Shown here: in pieces, positions 31,887 to 43,800 of the stretch
Position numbering within the stretch: position 1 is the first letter of the stretch
How the letters are laid out: the number at the start of each line of letters is the position of its first letter
Source of the DNA: Buxus sempervirens
Lineage: Eukaryota > Streptophyta > Magnoliopsida > Buxales > Buxaceae
NCBI GenBank assembly: GCA_947561395.2
Contig: OX387182.1
Location: 35,209,949-35,273,948 of the forward strand
Length of the DNA stretch: 64,000 bases
Direction of reading: 5' to 3'
Notes under the pieces: model-generated
Database searches by the model: none
The model's input: the letters and a program-made list of their open reading frames with translations, nothing else
What the model was told of the DNA's origin: nothing
Position numbers and translations under genes: made by a program

Positions 31887-34800
31887 ATGTTGTTTGTGTT
31901 TTTTAAATGGACTTGATTGTGGTCAAGGATTTTGGCGCAATCTTAGTCCAGGGGTGTCAAATGGACCGAGCCACTCCTTTTACTATATTCGTGCCGTGTT
32001 GGGTCGAGCTTCACAGGCCTTCGGCCCGTTTAGGCATGGTAGGATGGCCCAATTGTTAGCTTCCTGTGTTGGCACGTGTGTTGGCATGCTAGACACAGTA
32101 GGCACGCCAACGGCTAAATGTTGAATACTTTAAAAAGCCTTATATTCCAATTTTATCCCCTAACAACCATAAAACAACTAGCTTGGGGGGGTTAAATTGT
32201 AAAATCATAAAAAAATATTGTTAGAAAACTACCAAATAATAGTCATATTTGATGGCAAAAGTGGTAGAAAGCCAATTAGAAATGCCTATAAATAGCCAAT
32301 TGGAAAGCCAACTTTGAGCTTTTTTTTTTTCTAAGTGTCTAACGAATTGTCAAAAACTTCTATCCAATGAAGGACATAAAAACAAGAATGTGTTCGAAAT
32401 TGTGCGTTGTACGTTTTGACATTTGTGATCTATCCCTGATGCATGACTGTTAGCAACCTAATTTTGCGCCCCTGAAAGTGCCAAAAACCTGCAAGTCCTG
32501 AACTCTAAGCCTAAGCCAAAGAGCCCCAAAAGAGCAAGACATTTTCAGAATTCTCATTTCATGCAAATTTTAAGTCCAAAAGATAGAGCTCGAAAAATGC
32601 AATCCAATGATATAAATTTTGTGAAAATCGGACTTAAAATGATCAAATTATGGGCATTTAAAAATGGGCCAATCGCAGAATGACACATGGCATAATCTGA
32701 CAGGAGAGAAGAAAATCATGGCTATACACATGGCAAAACCTCATGGTGACATGTGGCAAAATATTAATGCCACTGGCAACCAAGGTGGGTCCTGACCAAT
32801 CATGTTGTGAGTTGAGACACGTGGCACTTACGTGGTGGAAACGTGGCATGCCACGTGGATGTCACATGGCACACGGATGCCACATGTCACACAAACATTG
32901 ATCCACATCATCCGGTACACGTGAAGCACATGCCATGTCACGTGTCGGCATATAATTGTAGATCACCGTTTGCCTGCCACGCACTTGCGATGTGTCGTCA
33001 TCATAAAGTGCCATGTGGCACAGAATGACATTCTCTAACGGAATGACTACGTGGCATTCCGTGATTGGTCCCAAAAAAGGTAACGTGAACCGCTTAACTA
33101 GAGTGGTTTGAACAAAATTAAGTTGAATCGCTCAGGTGGAACGGTTTGTGAAAAATTAAGCCAGACTTCTCAGGCAGAGCAGTTCAAACCCTAACAGAAT
33201 TGCCATGTGGCATTCCCTGATTGGTCCCGTACTCTGCAGGTCATTAGAACGTAGAACAGCCGATTGTGCGGGAAAAATCAAGCCGAACTACTGTGGCACA
33301 GTGGTTTGAACAAAAAAAAGCTTGACCACTGTGGCACAATGGTTTGGACAAAATTAACTCCGACTGATGAGGCACAATGGTTCCAAAATGAAAGTCTATA
33401 AAAACTTGTTTTCTGGCCTCTATTGGGGACCTTTGGCCATTTTAAATGAACCTAAACCCTAGAACCTCCATTCTCCCATCCAAAAACCTTGCTAAAAACC
33501 ACTCTTCAACTCTCTTTCTTCTTCCCCTTCTCATTACCACTTGTCATACTTGAAGAAGGGAGGGAGTTAAGCACTTGGGGAGCTCCACCATCAAGCCAAA
33601 CAACTAGTTCTCATCTCTTAAAGGTATGTAACTTCATTTGATTCATATAAATACATATTGATATTGTAGATTCTTCTTTTACATCCTTCATTGCCTTTCT
33701 TTTGCTTTGAGTTTATTATGATAATGAAATTGAATGTTGGATATGATACGGTGAGATGGAAGGTCCATGAGGAGGTCCAATTAGTTTATTTCCTTATGTC
33801 TTTACATATTTGATCCCCTCACCCCCTTAGTCCATTGTAAATAATTGGAATAAGAATTTACATTGCTTTCCATTTGATTTTTGGATACATTGGAGAAGGA
33901 GAAGACCGTTGGTTCATATGCACGAATAGACGAATATCAACCTCCTTCTCCATCCAAGTAGCTTGGAGGTTGATGTAAAAAGCAGACTGTGCGTGGCTGC
34001 TTAGCTGTAGCGGTTACAGAAAACCTGTAGGCAGAGCGGCTGGAGGAAAATATCAGGTAGCCGCGTAGGCAGAGCGGTTGCAGAAAACTTGCAGCCAGCT
34101 GCCCTTCTAAAGTGGCTGGAGGAAAATAACAAGTAGTCGCAACATCTCAGAGGTCGCAGAAAATCCATAGCGAACTGCTCAGGGTCAGCGGTTGCGCCTC
34201 ATAAAATCAATAAACAGGGCCCAAAGGCCCATTTCCTTTTGACTTACTTTGCATGCTCAAACCACAGGCACATGGTAGTCACCCAGGCCTATTTGGTTCT
34301 AGGAATGGACTTAGGGGCCCAAAACCACATTTGTGGGCCCCAAATTTGATCAAGCCCATAAAACCTCACACATGCTTAAGTATGGTCCAAAAAATCAAAG
34401 GGAATTCACTTTTTGTGGAGTAGTTTAGGGTGTCTACGGACTTCCCTAGACTACAATCGGATCACCTAACCAGACTTTGTACAGACCGTATTCATGGGTG
34501 ACTACCTACACCCCATAAACTCGATAGGTAGTGGCGACTCCATTCTTTTCATATTCCCTCATGCCACTACAGTGACTATTTTATTTGGGTATAGATATTT
34601 AGTTACCTTAGTGGAATTGTTCTACATAGTTGTACCTTTTAAATGCAAAACATGAAGTCTATTTCATATCTAAGACATTACTATGATAATCCAGACATAG
34701 TCTGCTAAATCTATCATTGTGCTTAAATCAAATAATGAGAGATTGTGGTTTAATTTTTAGAATCTTGTCTTGTAGAGCATGGGATTGAGTACCATAGAAC

Positions 34801-37800
34801 TTGTGTTCACGCATCAGAACGTAATGAAGTAATTGGATGGAAGATGAACGTATTTAGAATTTTTTTGGGCACTACTACTCTGCACAGATTTTTCAATTTG
34901 TCTTGATAGATGTAATCTTTATCTCTTCTGTTGCCTTCTCGCAACCATGAGTTGAACTTTCCTTTTCTTTTCACCTTCCCTTTTTTTTGCAGAAAATCGT
35001 GGCATATAGGATCCATATCCATTAATTTTTGCGTTCTATTTACTTTCAAATTGTTTTCTGTGGAGTGGATTATTTTTTGATCTTTTTGTGGAAAAAAAAA
35101 AATAAAAAATGCATTCATGGTGTATGTCAGTTCTTGTTATCTAGAGGAACTAGTGTTTCCCCTTCTTCTAAAGGTATTTGATTGCATATATTATTTCTAT
35201 ATCTTATATCCTCATTGCATTGAGTTATATCATGAAGTTGTCAAGTGCGTTTTCCTTTGCTATCTACCATCTCAAAAAAGTTAGTCCACCTTCTCACAAG
35301 CAGTTATTGTTTGAGCCTTATCCTTTTACCCACTTCTGAATCTTCTTATTACAAAAGGAGTCAGGGTGAAGCGAGATCTTAAAGGTATGCAATTACTTCT
35401 TGTATGCAGATGTCTTCTACTATCATTCTTTCGTACTAGTAAATAGTGTTCAAGCTTTCCTGATTAAAGTACTTGGGCCTTGCTTAACTCTCTTTCAGCC
35501 TAGGATCCCTTCACTGCTCAGTGGGGGCTGAGCATTCTCCTTTAAATCATTCAAATAAGGGCAATGCAATTAAGGCATGGGGATGCCTACTCTTCTTTCA
35601 TTCAATTTGATGCTCTTTATCTCGAATAAGCTTCTTCAAGCTAGCTCAAGGGGAAGCCATATATGGCTGATCTACCATTTCATTCAGGCTCTTTGGATCC
35701 AGGTTATAGACTTTCTTCGCCTGTTAAATCTTTTATTTCACTAAAAGATGATTCACATCTTTTGATGGCACTTTACTTTGGTAATCACTCATATACACAT
35801 CATCCTATAGCTAATTTTGTCTCATATGATTTAGTGGCACCCTCTTATCATTCCTGAGGGGCAAAGAGTGAAGAAATAAAAGCTCTGGAAAAGAACAATA
35901 AATAGGAATTGGCCACTCTTCTTGAACTGAAAAACTTGTGCAGATGTAATTGGGTCTTTTCTGTGAGGCATAGAATGGAAGAGATCATGGAGAGATGAGA
36001 TGTGACTTATAGCCAAGGGATATGCCTAGACATGTGGAATTGATTACCAGCTGAAACCTACTCTGCAGGCAAAAATGTATTTCATATGGTTCTTTTTTCC
36101 TCTAATCGTATATTTCTCATGGTCATTTCACTAATTAATCTGAAATACTCTGCTGCCTTAATAGATATTTGTATGATCAGGTCTGACTGAGAATATCTCA
36201 AAGTTTCAGTTTCTAACCATTGAGAGAAAGGATTGCCAGCTTGAGAAGGCACGTGTGGTCTGAAACAATCACAATGAGCCTGTTTTGGGAATATTTAAAG
36301 CAAAGCTGATTATGCTTATTTGTTAAGCATTCAGTGAAGCATATTGGAACTATTGTTGCATATGTTGATGATACTGTGCTGACAGAATGATCCTGGCAAA
36401 GTCAAGAAATCCAAATATTAATTTAATAGAGTATGAAATATAGGTACGTGAAGTACTTGATGAGGATTGGAGCTAGTTCATACAAGAATAATTTATTTCC
36501 AAGGGGAAATGTATCTTGGATCTCTTGAAGGAGATAGGAAAATTTTGATGTTGGGCAACTGCCGTTCTACTTGATCAAAATCATAAGCTGAATGATGGAT
36601 ATAATGTTGTAAATGTTGGTCGTTTTCAGCAGTTAGTGGAAAAAGTTGATCTTTCATTTTTATGTGTAGATATTGTATTAGTTCTAAAGTATTATCAATC
36701 ATTTTATGCATGCTCCCCAAGATATATATCTTGAGATGAGATACAAGACAAATGTATCTTAATTCATCTTTGTTTTAATTTCTTCAAAATAGGAATTACA
36801 TAATGATATTAGAAGAGGAATTCCCTGAGATATTTTATGGATTTGAATCTGTAATTTTTTTCTTTTTTCTTTTTGAATCCGAGATGATATCTTTTCACTT
36901 AAACTAAAAAACGAAGAAGATAGAGATTGTGTAATCCTGAGTAAATAATGTAGAAGTCATGTAGATATTGCAGATTTCGTACACAACTCAAAGTCACTTA
37001 GAAAGTCTACCAAATTTCACAAAAAAAGTTAAAGAAAACGATTGATGTGAGAGTTAAAAATGATAGATCAGTTCTTGGACACCATTGGAGGTTGTTGCAA
37101 AAAAAAAAAAAAGTTAATGAAGAAAATATACTCTTAAGAGAAGGGTATTTGGTATAGGCCTAACAATTGCTCCAAAAGGCCCAAGACTTACAGAGACTTA
37201 TTTGGTTAAGCCCTTAACACTTAGGATTATCATGTTTTGCCATGCTTCCGTAGCCATTGTCAATGGGGCCCACTCGGTTGACACTTACTCAATTGTAGTG
37301 CTTTCCCTCCTGGTGGCTACACTTATCTATTAGTACTAATTGAGTTAACACCATGCCCAGGCATAATACCTTGTCATTTTATTCTAGCCTAGGTTGCCTC
37401 CTTTGCGACTCGAACCCAAGACCCCTTGCCCGCTTTGATACCAACTGTTATGGGCCTAACCATTGCTCCAAAGAGCCCAGGACTTGCAGAGACTTATTTG
37501 GTTAAGCCCTCAACATTTAGGACTCTAAAAATTTTATCGGAGTATAGAAGTGGACATTCACTTAAGGTCTTCCAGCTTTTATATTAAAAAATGATTTTTT
37601 TCACATATGTGCATATGAATCAAGATATGGTTTTTTCAGGTAGCAGTTACTGTAATGTATTGTCCATGTAGAAGAGCATCTAATTTGCTAATTCCTAAAA
37701 TATTCTAATCATAAATTTTTATTATTTAACTTGCAAATTTATTGTAGCTACCTTTGTTCGTATTACAAACTACTCATAAAATGTGTAGATGTTATTTTTA

Positions 37801-40800
37801 CAAGTTTCTAACTAATTTTATTTAACTTTTGGTGTGCAATCAACTTAGTAATGTGGTTTATCTTATTTATTTTTATTTTAGCCTGCAGACAAATATCCAA
37901 GCATATTTTCTGAAAATTCTCTATTTGGGAGGTATTATATGTGCCTTTTTCTTGAGATATTTTGTTCTCTTCTTTTGTCAACATTCAAAACATAATAAGC
38001 TTCCTGTTATCAACAAATATATTATGGTGCAGGTTTCCATACCTCCTTCCATGCCTCCTCATATCACTCTTTGCAGCAGGCATTCTTGTTGCATGCATTT
38101 GGCTTCCGGTATGTCTCAAAATACAAAGTCTGTGATATTATTTTGTTCTCGAGTAATGCAGAAAAATTTGCTAAGTTTGGTCTTTAAACTAGAATAATTA
38201 TCATTTTTTCTTGCATGTACATAAACTGGTCAGCATTCAGCATTCAAATTGACTATCTTCAGTAGGAGATAACTTTGGATGTTCATTACAAGTATATTGT
38301 ATCTATGAAAATGAATAAACAATATATAGGGTTCTAAGAAATAGGGAATATCATATATGAGGTAATTGGATATGCTTAGGTAGAACTCAGGGTTTAATTC
38401 ACTAAAGTGATACAGGTGTTTGAGTAAGATAATTGATTTTTGCTTAAAATTGGTGTTAGGTTCTTTTCTTTATGCTTTTCTAATAGAATTAAGAATAAAA
38501 ATCAAGATTTCTAATTTAGTGAAATGGTCTATACATTATTTTTTGTTTGAGAAGAAATAATTTTCGAAATGTTGTGGCGAATTTTTGATTATTGGCTGCA
38601 TACTTGGCAGTTCTACCTGCTTTATGTCATTTCTAGGTTTTCCATTCTGTCAAATCCAGTGGCATACTTGTAATTTCAAGTGATTGATGTTTCAATTCTG
38701 CTTCAGTGTTTAAGGCAAACTGAATTTCATAGATTGGGTATAATGAAAATCAAGATTTCAAGTATTGCTGGCATAAATTAGTTCAGGAGATCCAAAGTGT
38801 GGGAAAAGGAGCCCCTAAAATTTTTCTTTTTATTTTTTATTTTTGTAGTCTTGTGTTGATGTTGACGACAATATTATCCTCTTTTTATTTCTCTGTTCCC
38901 ATCAGGTTTTAATGGTATTTATGTTAACATAATGCTTCCTGCCACATCCTTTATTCTTCAGTTTGGATTCTATTATCGTTTGGAATCCATCATATCATGC
39001 TGGATTATGTTAAATTAGGGGTGTCCTACACGTGCTTTGCACCTGCGAACGAGGTTAAGATTGACTAAAAAACGAAGATGTAATAATATCTATAAAAAAA
39101 AAACCAAATACAAGTAAAAAAGTGATTTAGTTAACACAATTTAGCTACATTTCCTCCAACAAATAAATTCCACATTTATAGGTATTAGAATATGACAACT
39201 AATGTAAGAAGGGCAAAGAGAAGAGATTTGCTAAAAACTTATTCCTTAAAAACGTGGAAGATAAGGACGTTACACACGTTCAACTTTCACCGCACTTCTA
39301 GAACGCCTTTCCAATACCGAAGACCTTGGTCTTGGAGCAAAAACATGGGTTGCGTCCACAGCGGTCACCGCATGAACAATAAATCTAAATTATGTTTAAA
39401 AAAATGGCTAATTCTCAATTATTTAAAAAAATTTAAAACAAAAAAAAAATGACACTGGTTCTCATTTATCAATGGCGTCGTGTAAAACAAAAGAATATGG
39501 CTGATTCTCAATTATTAAAAAAAGAAGTATAAAACAAAAAAAAATGACACTGGTTTTCAGTTATCAATGGCGCCGTGTAAAACAAAAAAATGACACTGGT
39601 TCTTAATTATTTTAAAAAGTATAACTAATTTTTCTTTTCCTTAAGTGTTCCACCGACAAACAAACCATGACATCTTGTAGAAATGACTGGATCTTAATTA
39701 TTTCCAAGCATGTTGATCCCCACGTTTATATAAGGTTATATAGATAATATACTAAGGGATACTAGGAAGAAGCATGGTGTTGCATAATCCCACTATTGTG
39801 TTAGCTTTGATTAAATCTTGATTATTTTGAGTGATTGAGGATTGTTAGGATCCAAACCAAGGTGGAGCGATTTGCGAAATTGAGTTTATAATTGGAGAGG
39901 ATTGAGTTTCTTCATTTTAGTGGACTAATTAGTAACATAAATTGTCTAGGGATCCACTGTATAGATTTACTTTTTAGATAGATTTATTTCTTAGAATGAT
40001 CTACAGATCAGAATATCTTTGGAGATTGCTTTCTTTTATTTTCTTCTCTCAATTGTACTATAAAAACAGAAATCAGCTGTGTATATTTGCACTTTAGAAT
40101 ATACAGAAAATACCTTTCTTCATCTTTTTCATATTTCTTCATGGTATTAGAGCCATCCTTTCTCTAACTCTAGTCTTCAATCGCGGAAACTACCATCAAT
40201 AGTAGAGGTTCAATGTCGTCTGAAAATCTCGATGGTGAGACAGAAGCTATCTCCACCATGGGATCAAGCGGACTTGAAACTCTTCCTTTCAACTTACAGT
40301 GGAGAAACTCAACGGAAAAAACTTCCTTGAGTGGGCTCAAACTATCAAACTTGTGACCGATGGCAAAGGTAAATTGGGTTACCTTACTGGAGAAACAAAG
40401 AAGTCGGCCTCAACCGATGCTGTTGCTCTGCAAAGATGGAAGTTAGAGAACTTAATGGTGACTTCGTGCGTGGCTTATTAATTTTATGAAACTGTCAATT
40501 GAAAAGATGTATATGTTCTTGCAAACAATAAAAGATTTCTGGAATGCAATAAAAGAGACATATTCAGATGTTGAAAACTCTTCTCAAATATTTGAAATTA
40601 AAACCCGATTGTGGTAGATGAAGCAAGGGGAGAGAGAAGTCACAAATTACTTCATGGAGATGACAGCTCTCTGGCAAGAGCTTGACTTGAGTTTCAAAGA
40701 AGAGTGGGAGTGCTTTGCTGAAAATTTTTGATACAAGAAGAAACTCGAAAATGAAAGAGTGTATGAATTTCTTTGTAGGTTCAACTAGGGCTGTCAATGG

Positions 40801-43800
40801 GTTAGATAAAGATCCGAATCCGACTTGATTATCTGAATATGGATCTTAGTTTAGATCAGATTATCCGAATCGATTATATTTGGATTTGAATATGGTACTA
40901 CACATATTCGACTCGATAAAGATTTGACCGTTTATTTTGTATATATGTTATGTTTTTAGGCCTTTTTAAGTCGTCTTCTTATATTAGAATAGAAGGAATG
41001 AAGGTTTCATATAGTATTTATTGATTTAAGGTCATAATATAAGACATATTTGAATTAATACATCCACATTTGATCCACTAACTTGAGGTTTATAATATCT
41101 TAATTTTTCCCATGTATAATGTAATCAGATTCGGATATCAGATAATCGGTCGGAATTGAATTCGGTATTAGATGTGAAAGATCCGTCGAATAATCGGTTC
41201 AAATTTGGGAGCCAGTCATTGAGAGAGTGGAAAAGAGACTGACATTATGGAAGAAGAACTATTTATCTTTGGGGGGGGGGGGGGGGGGTAAGATAATTCT
41301 AATCAAGGCTGTACTTGCAAATCTCCCAGTTTATTTCATGTCTTTGTTTAGGATGCCTAGAAGAGTTGTGGCCATCATTGAGAAAGCCCAAAGGGATTTT
41401 TTGTGGAAGGGCGGGGGAAAGGAAGAATCATTTAGTAAGGTGGGAAAAGGTATGTTTGGATAAGGAGATGGAAGGAGTTGGGGTGGGTATGATAGCCCAT
41501 TGAAACTCCTCTCTTCTAACTAAATGGTTGTGGCGTTTTAGTACAGAAAAAGAAAGTTTGTGGCACCAAGCGATTACAAGTAAATATGGAAGTGATGATA
41601 ATGGATGGTTCATAAACTTGAGGGCATAACCTCTAGGAAACTGCCCGTGGAAGGCTATTATGAAACTTGCATCATTGTTTTACCTTCATATTAGATTGAG
41701 CATTGAATCTGGATCATATATTCGTTTTTGACATGATCTATGGTGGGGTAATCAGCCGTTATCTACCCAGTTTCCTCATTTATTCTCCCTTGCTCTCCTT
41801 CCTAATGCTTCTGTGGCTGATACTTTGCATTGGTCTTCTTCTGGTTTCTGTTGGAATCTTCCATTTCGGAGATATCTTCGCCCTCCTGAAGTGGAAGAGA
41901 TTTCTTTGCTCATTGATGGTTTAAAGGATGTGATTCTTGTTCCCCTAGGTTCTGACAAGGTATCTTGGTCCCTTTCATCCAATAGACTGTTCTCTTGCAA
42001 ATCTTTCTTCAATTCGGTCACACATGGTTCATCACATCCTATGGTATCCTTCCCGGTACGTCAGCTATGGAGGCCTAAGGTCTCTTTTAAGATTAAGGCC
42101 TTTCTATGGACTGCCATTTTATACAGGATAAACACGGCTGATCTAATTCAAAGAAGATGGAAAGGGATCGCTTTATCCCCGCATGTTTGCTTCATGTGTA
42201 TGGAGACTGGGGAGAGCATAGATCATCTCTTTGTTCATTGTCAGTTTGCCGATATTATTTGGATGCGGTTGTTTGAGATGATCGAAGTTTCTTGGGTGTT
42301 ACTAGATGCTTTTAAGGCATGGTTTAATCAGTGGCGAGTTAGGGGCTTGGGTAGGAGGGGCAAATTGTTATTTGATATGTTATTCCATGTAGTTGTTTGG
42401 TTCATATAGTTGGAGCGTAACAGTAGGATTTTCAGGGATATCAGGTTATCGGTAGACTAGGTGTTTGATTCCATGTTGATTACTGTAGCATCGTGGGCTT
42501 CGGTTCTTCCAGAATTCTAGGGGTTTATGGCTTACAGAGATTGTAAAGGATTGGAAAAAGTGGTGTTTTTCGTCTCTTATTGTGGAGGATGGCACGACGA
42601 GAGGGATGATCCCAGACATGATTTAGGAGATTAGGAGATCGAGAATGAGACGTGTTGTTGGTCTGAAGTTGAATGGCTTGTTCAGCTTTGGAATAAGGAG
42701 TCTTGAGAGGGGCTAGATATGGTTATGATATGTACAGTGGATTGATAGTGTTTTTTGCCTTTGGGGTATGATGGGGACTTGTGAGGACTTTGTAAAGTGT
42801 TTATTTGCGTTTATGATTGTATACTCCATACTCCATACTCTTACATTCATACAATATATATACACATCTTCATTATTCATCAAAAATCGGTTCAAATTCG
42901 GATATTGGTATTTCTTAACGGATCAGATTTGGATCTTAGCAGATCCATACCGTATTTGACCCATTTACAGCCCTAGGCTCAACCGAGACTTGGATGATGT
43001 TAGAGGAAGGATTTTAGGCCATCGTTCTTTGCCTTCAATACGTGAAGTTTTCTCAGAAGTAAGATGAAAAGAAAACAGACGAAAGGTGATGTTGAAGGAG
43101 AATGTTAATACTGAACTTGAGATATCTGCCTTGGTGTTTAAAGGACCATTATCTGGACTTGGTCCAAGACAACAGAAAGGTCGTCCTTGGTGTGAGCATT
43201 GCCGCAAGCCTGGACACACAAAGGATACATGCTGGGTGATACATGGGAAGCCGACTAACTGGAAACCAAGGCAGAACAATAGGAATCGTGGCTATCAAGC
43301 TACGGTTGATCATCAAGTTGAGAAACCTTAGGAGGAAAAGGCAATAATCAGATTTCAAGTGGTGCATTTAATTCTGAACAATTGGAGCAACTCTACAAAT
43401 TTTTTTTTTTAGCTTCCAAAAATCTAGTCAGTCTTTCACAAACAATCCTTCAGGTTCATTAGCTCAAAGAGGTAATTTTAAAAAAAATTTAAGCACTACC
43501 TCTTGATCTAAAACACCTTCGATTATTGACTGTGGTGCTTCTGATCATATGACTGATTCTTATCACCTTTTCTCCTCATACTCACCTTGTGCTGGCAATC
43601 TTAAAGTTAAAATTGCAAATTGGTCACTCTCATCTGTTGCAGGAAAAGGAAGTATTTGAATCTTAGACTCTATAACATTAGAGTTTGTCTTTCATGTTTC
43701 AAATTTATCTTGCAATTTATTGTCTATTAGCCAGTTGACAAAACATTCCAATTGCTTTGCTATATTTCTTCCCTCTCATTGTATTTTTTAGGACCTATCA

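Larger units (their letters stand above)
32448..34571 (+). mobile_element. solo LTR, TGTTAGCAACC-type (Tat/Ogre-like), in intron 7
   Basis: It starts TGTTAGCAACCTAATTTTGC and ends CATGCCACTACA. The flanks ATGAC (32443-32447) and GTGAC (34572-34576) match at four of five bases. A TATA box CTATAAAAACTTG lies at about 33,396 and a donor TAAAG|GTATGT has its GT at 33624. It shares the block GGTGTCTACGGACTTCCCTA (about 34,431) with the LTRs at 10,824 and 12,390. A primer-site-like TGGCGACTCC is at 34532-34541, 30 bp before the end. Two palindrome arrays flank the promoter. It has no coding domain. Confidence 0.78.

Noticed and set aside
31949-32110. hAT-like terminus CAGGGGTGTCAAATGGAC
   Set aside because: No matching inverted end or 8-bp duplication was found within several kilobases, so an element cannot be delimited.
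37400-37443. tRNA gene
   Set aside because: The B-box-like GGTTCGAGTCG and the TGGTATCAAAGC stretch do not give a cloverleaf; they are the PBS and internal part of a TRIM.
39803-39807. Copia target duplication AGCTT / AGTTT
   Set aside because: The right copy overlaps the final A of the LTR and has one mismatch, so it is not a secure duplication.
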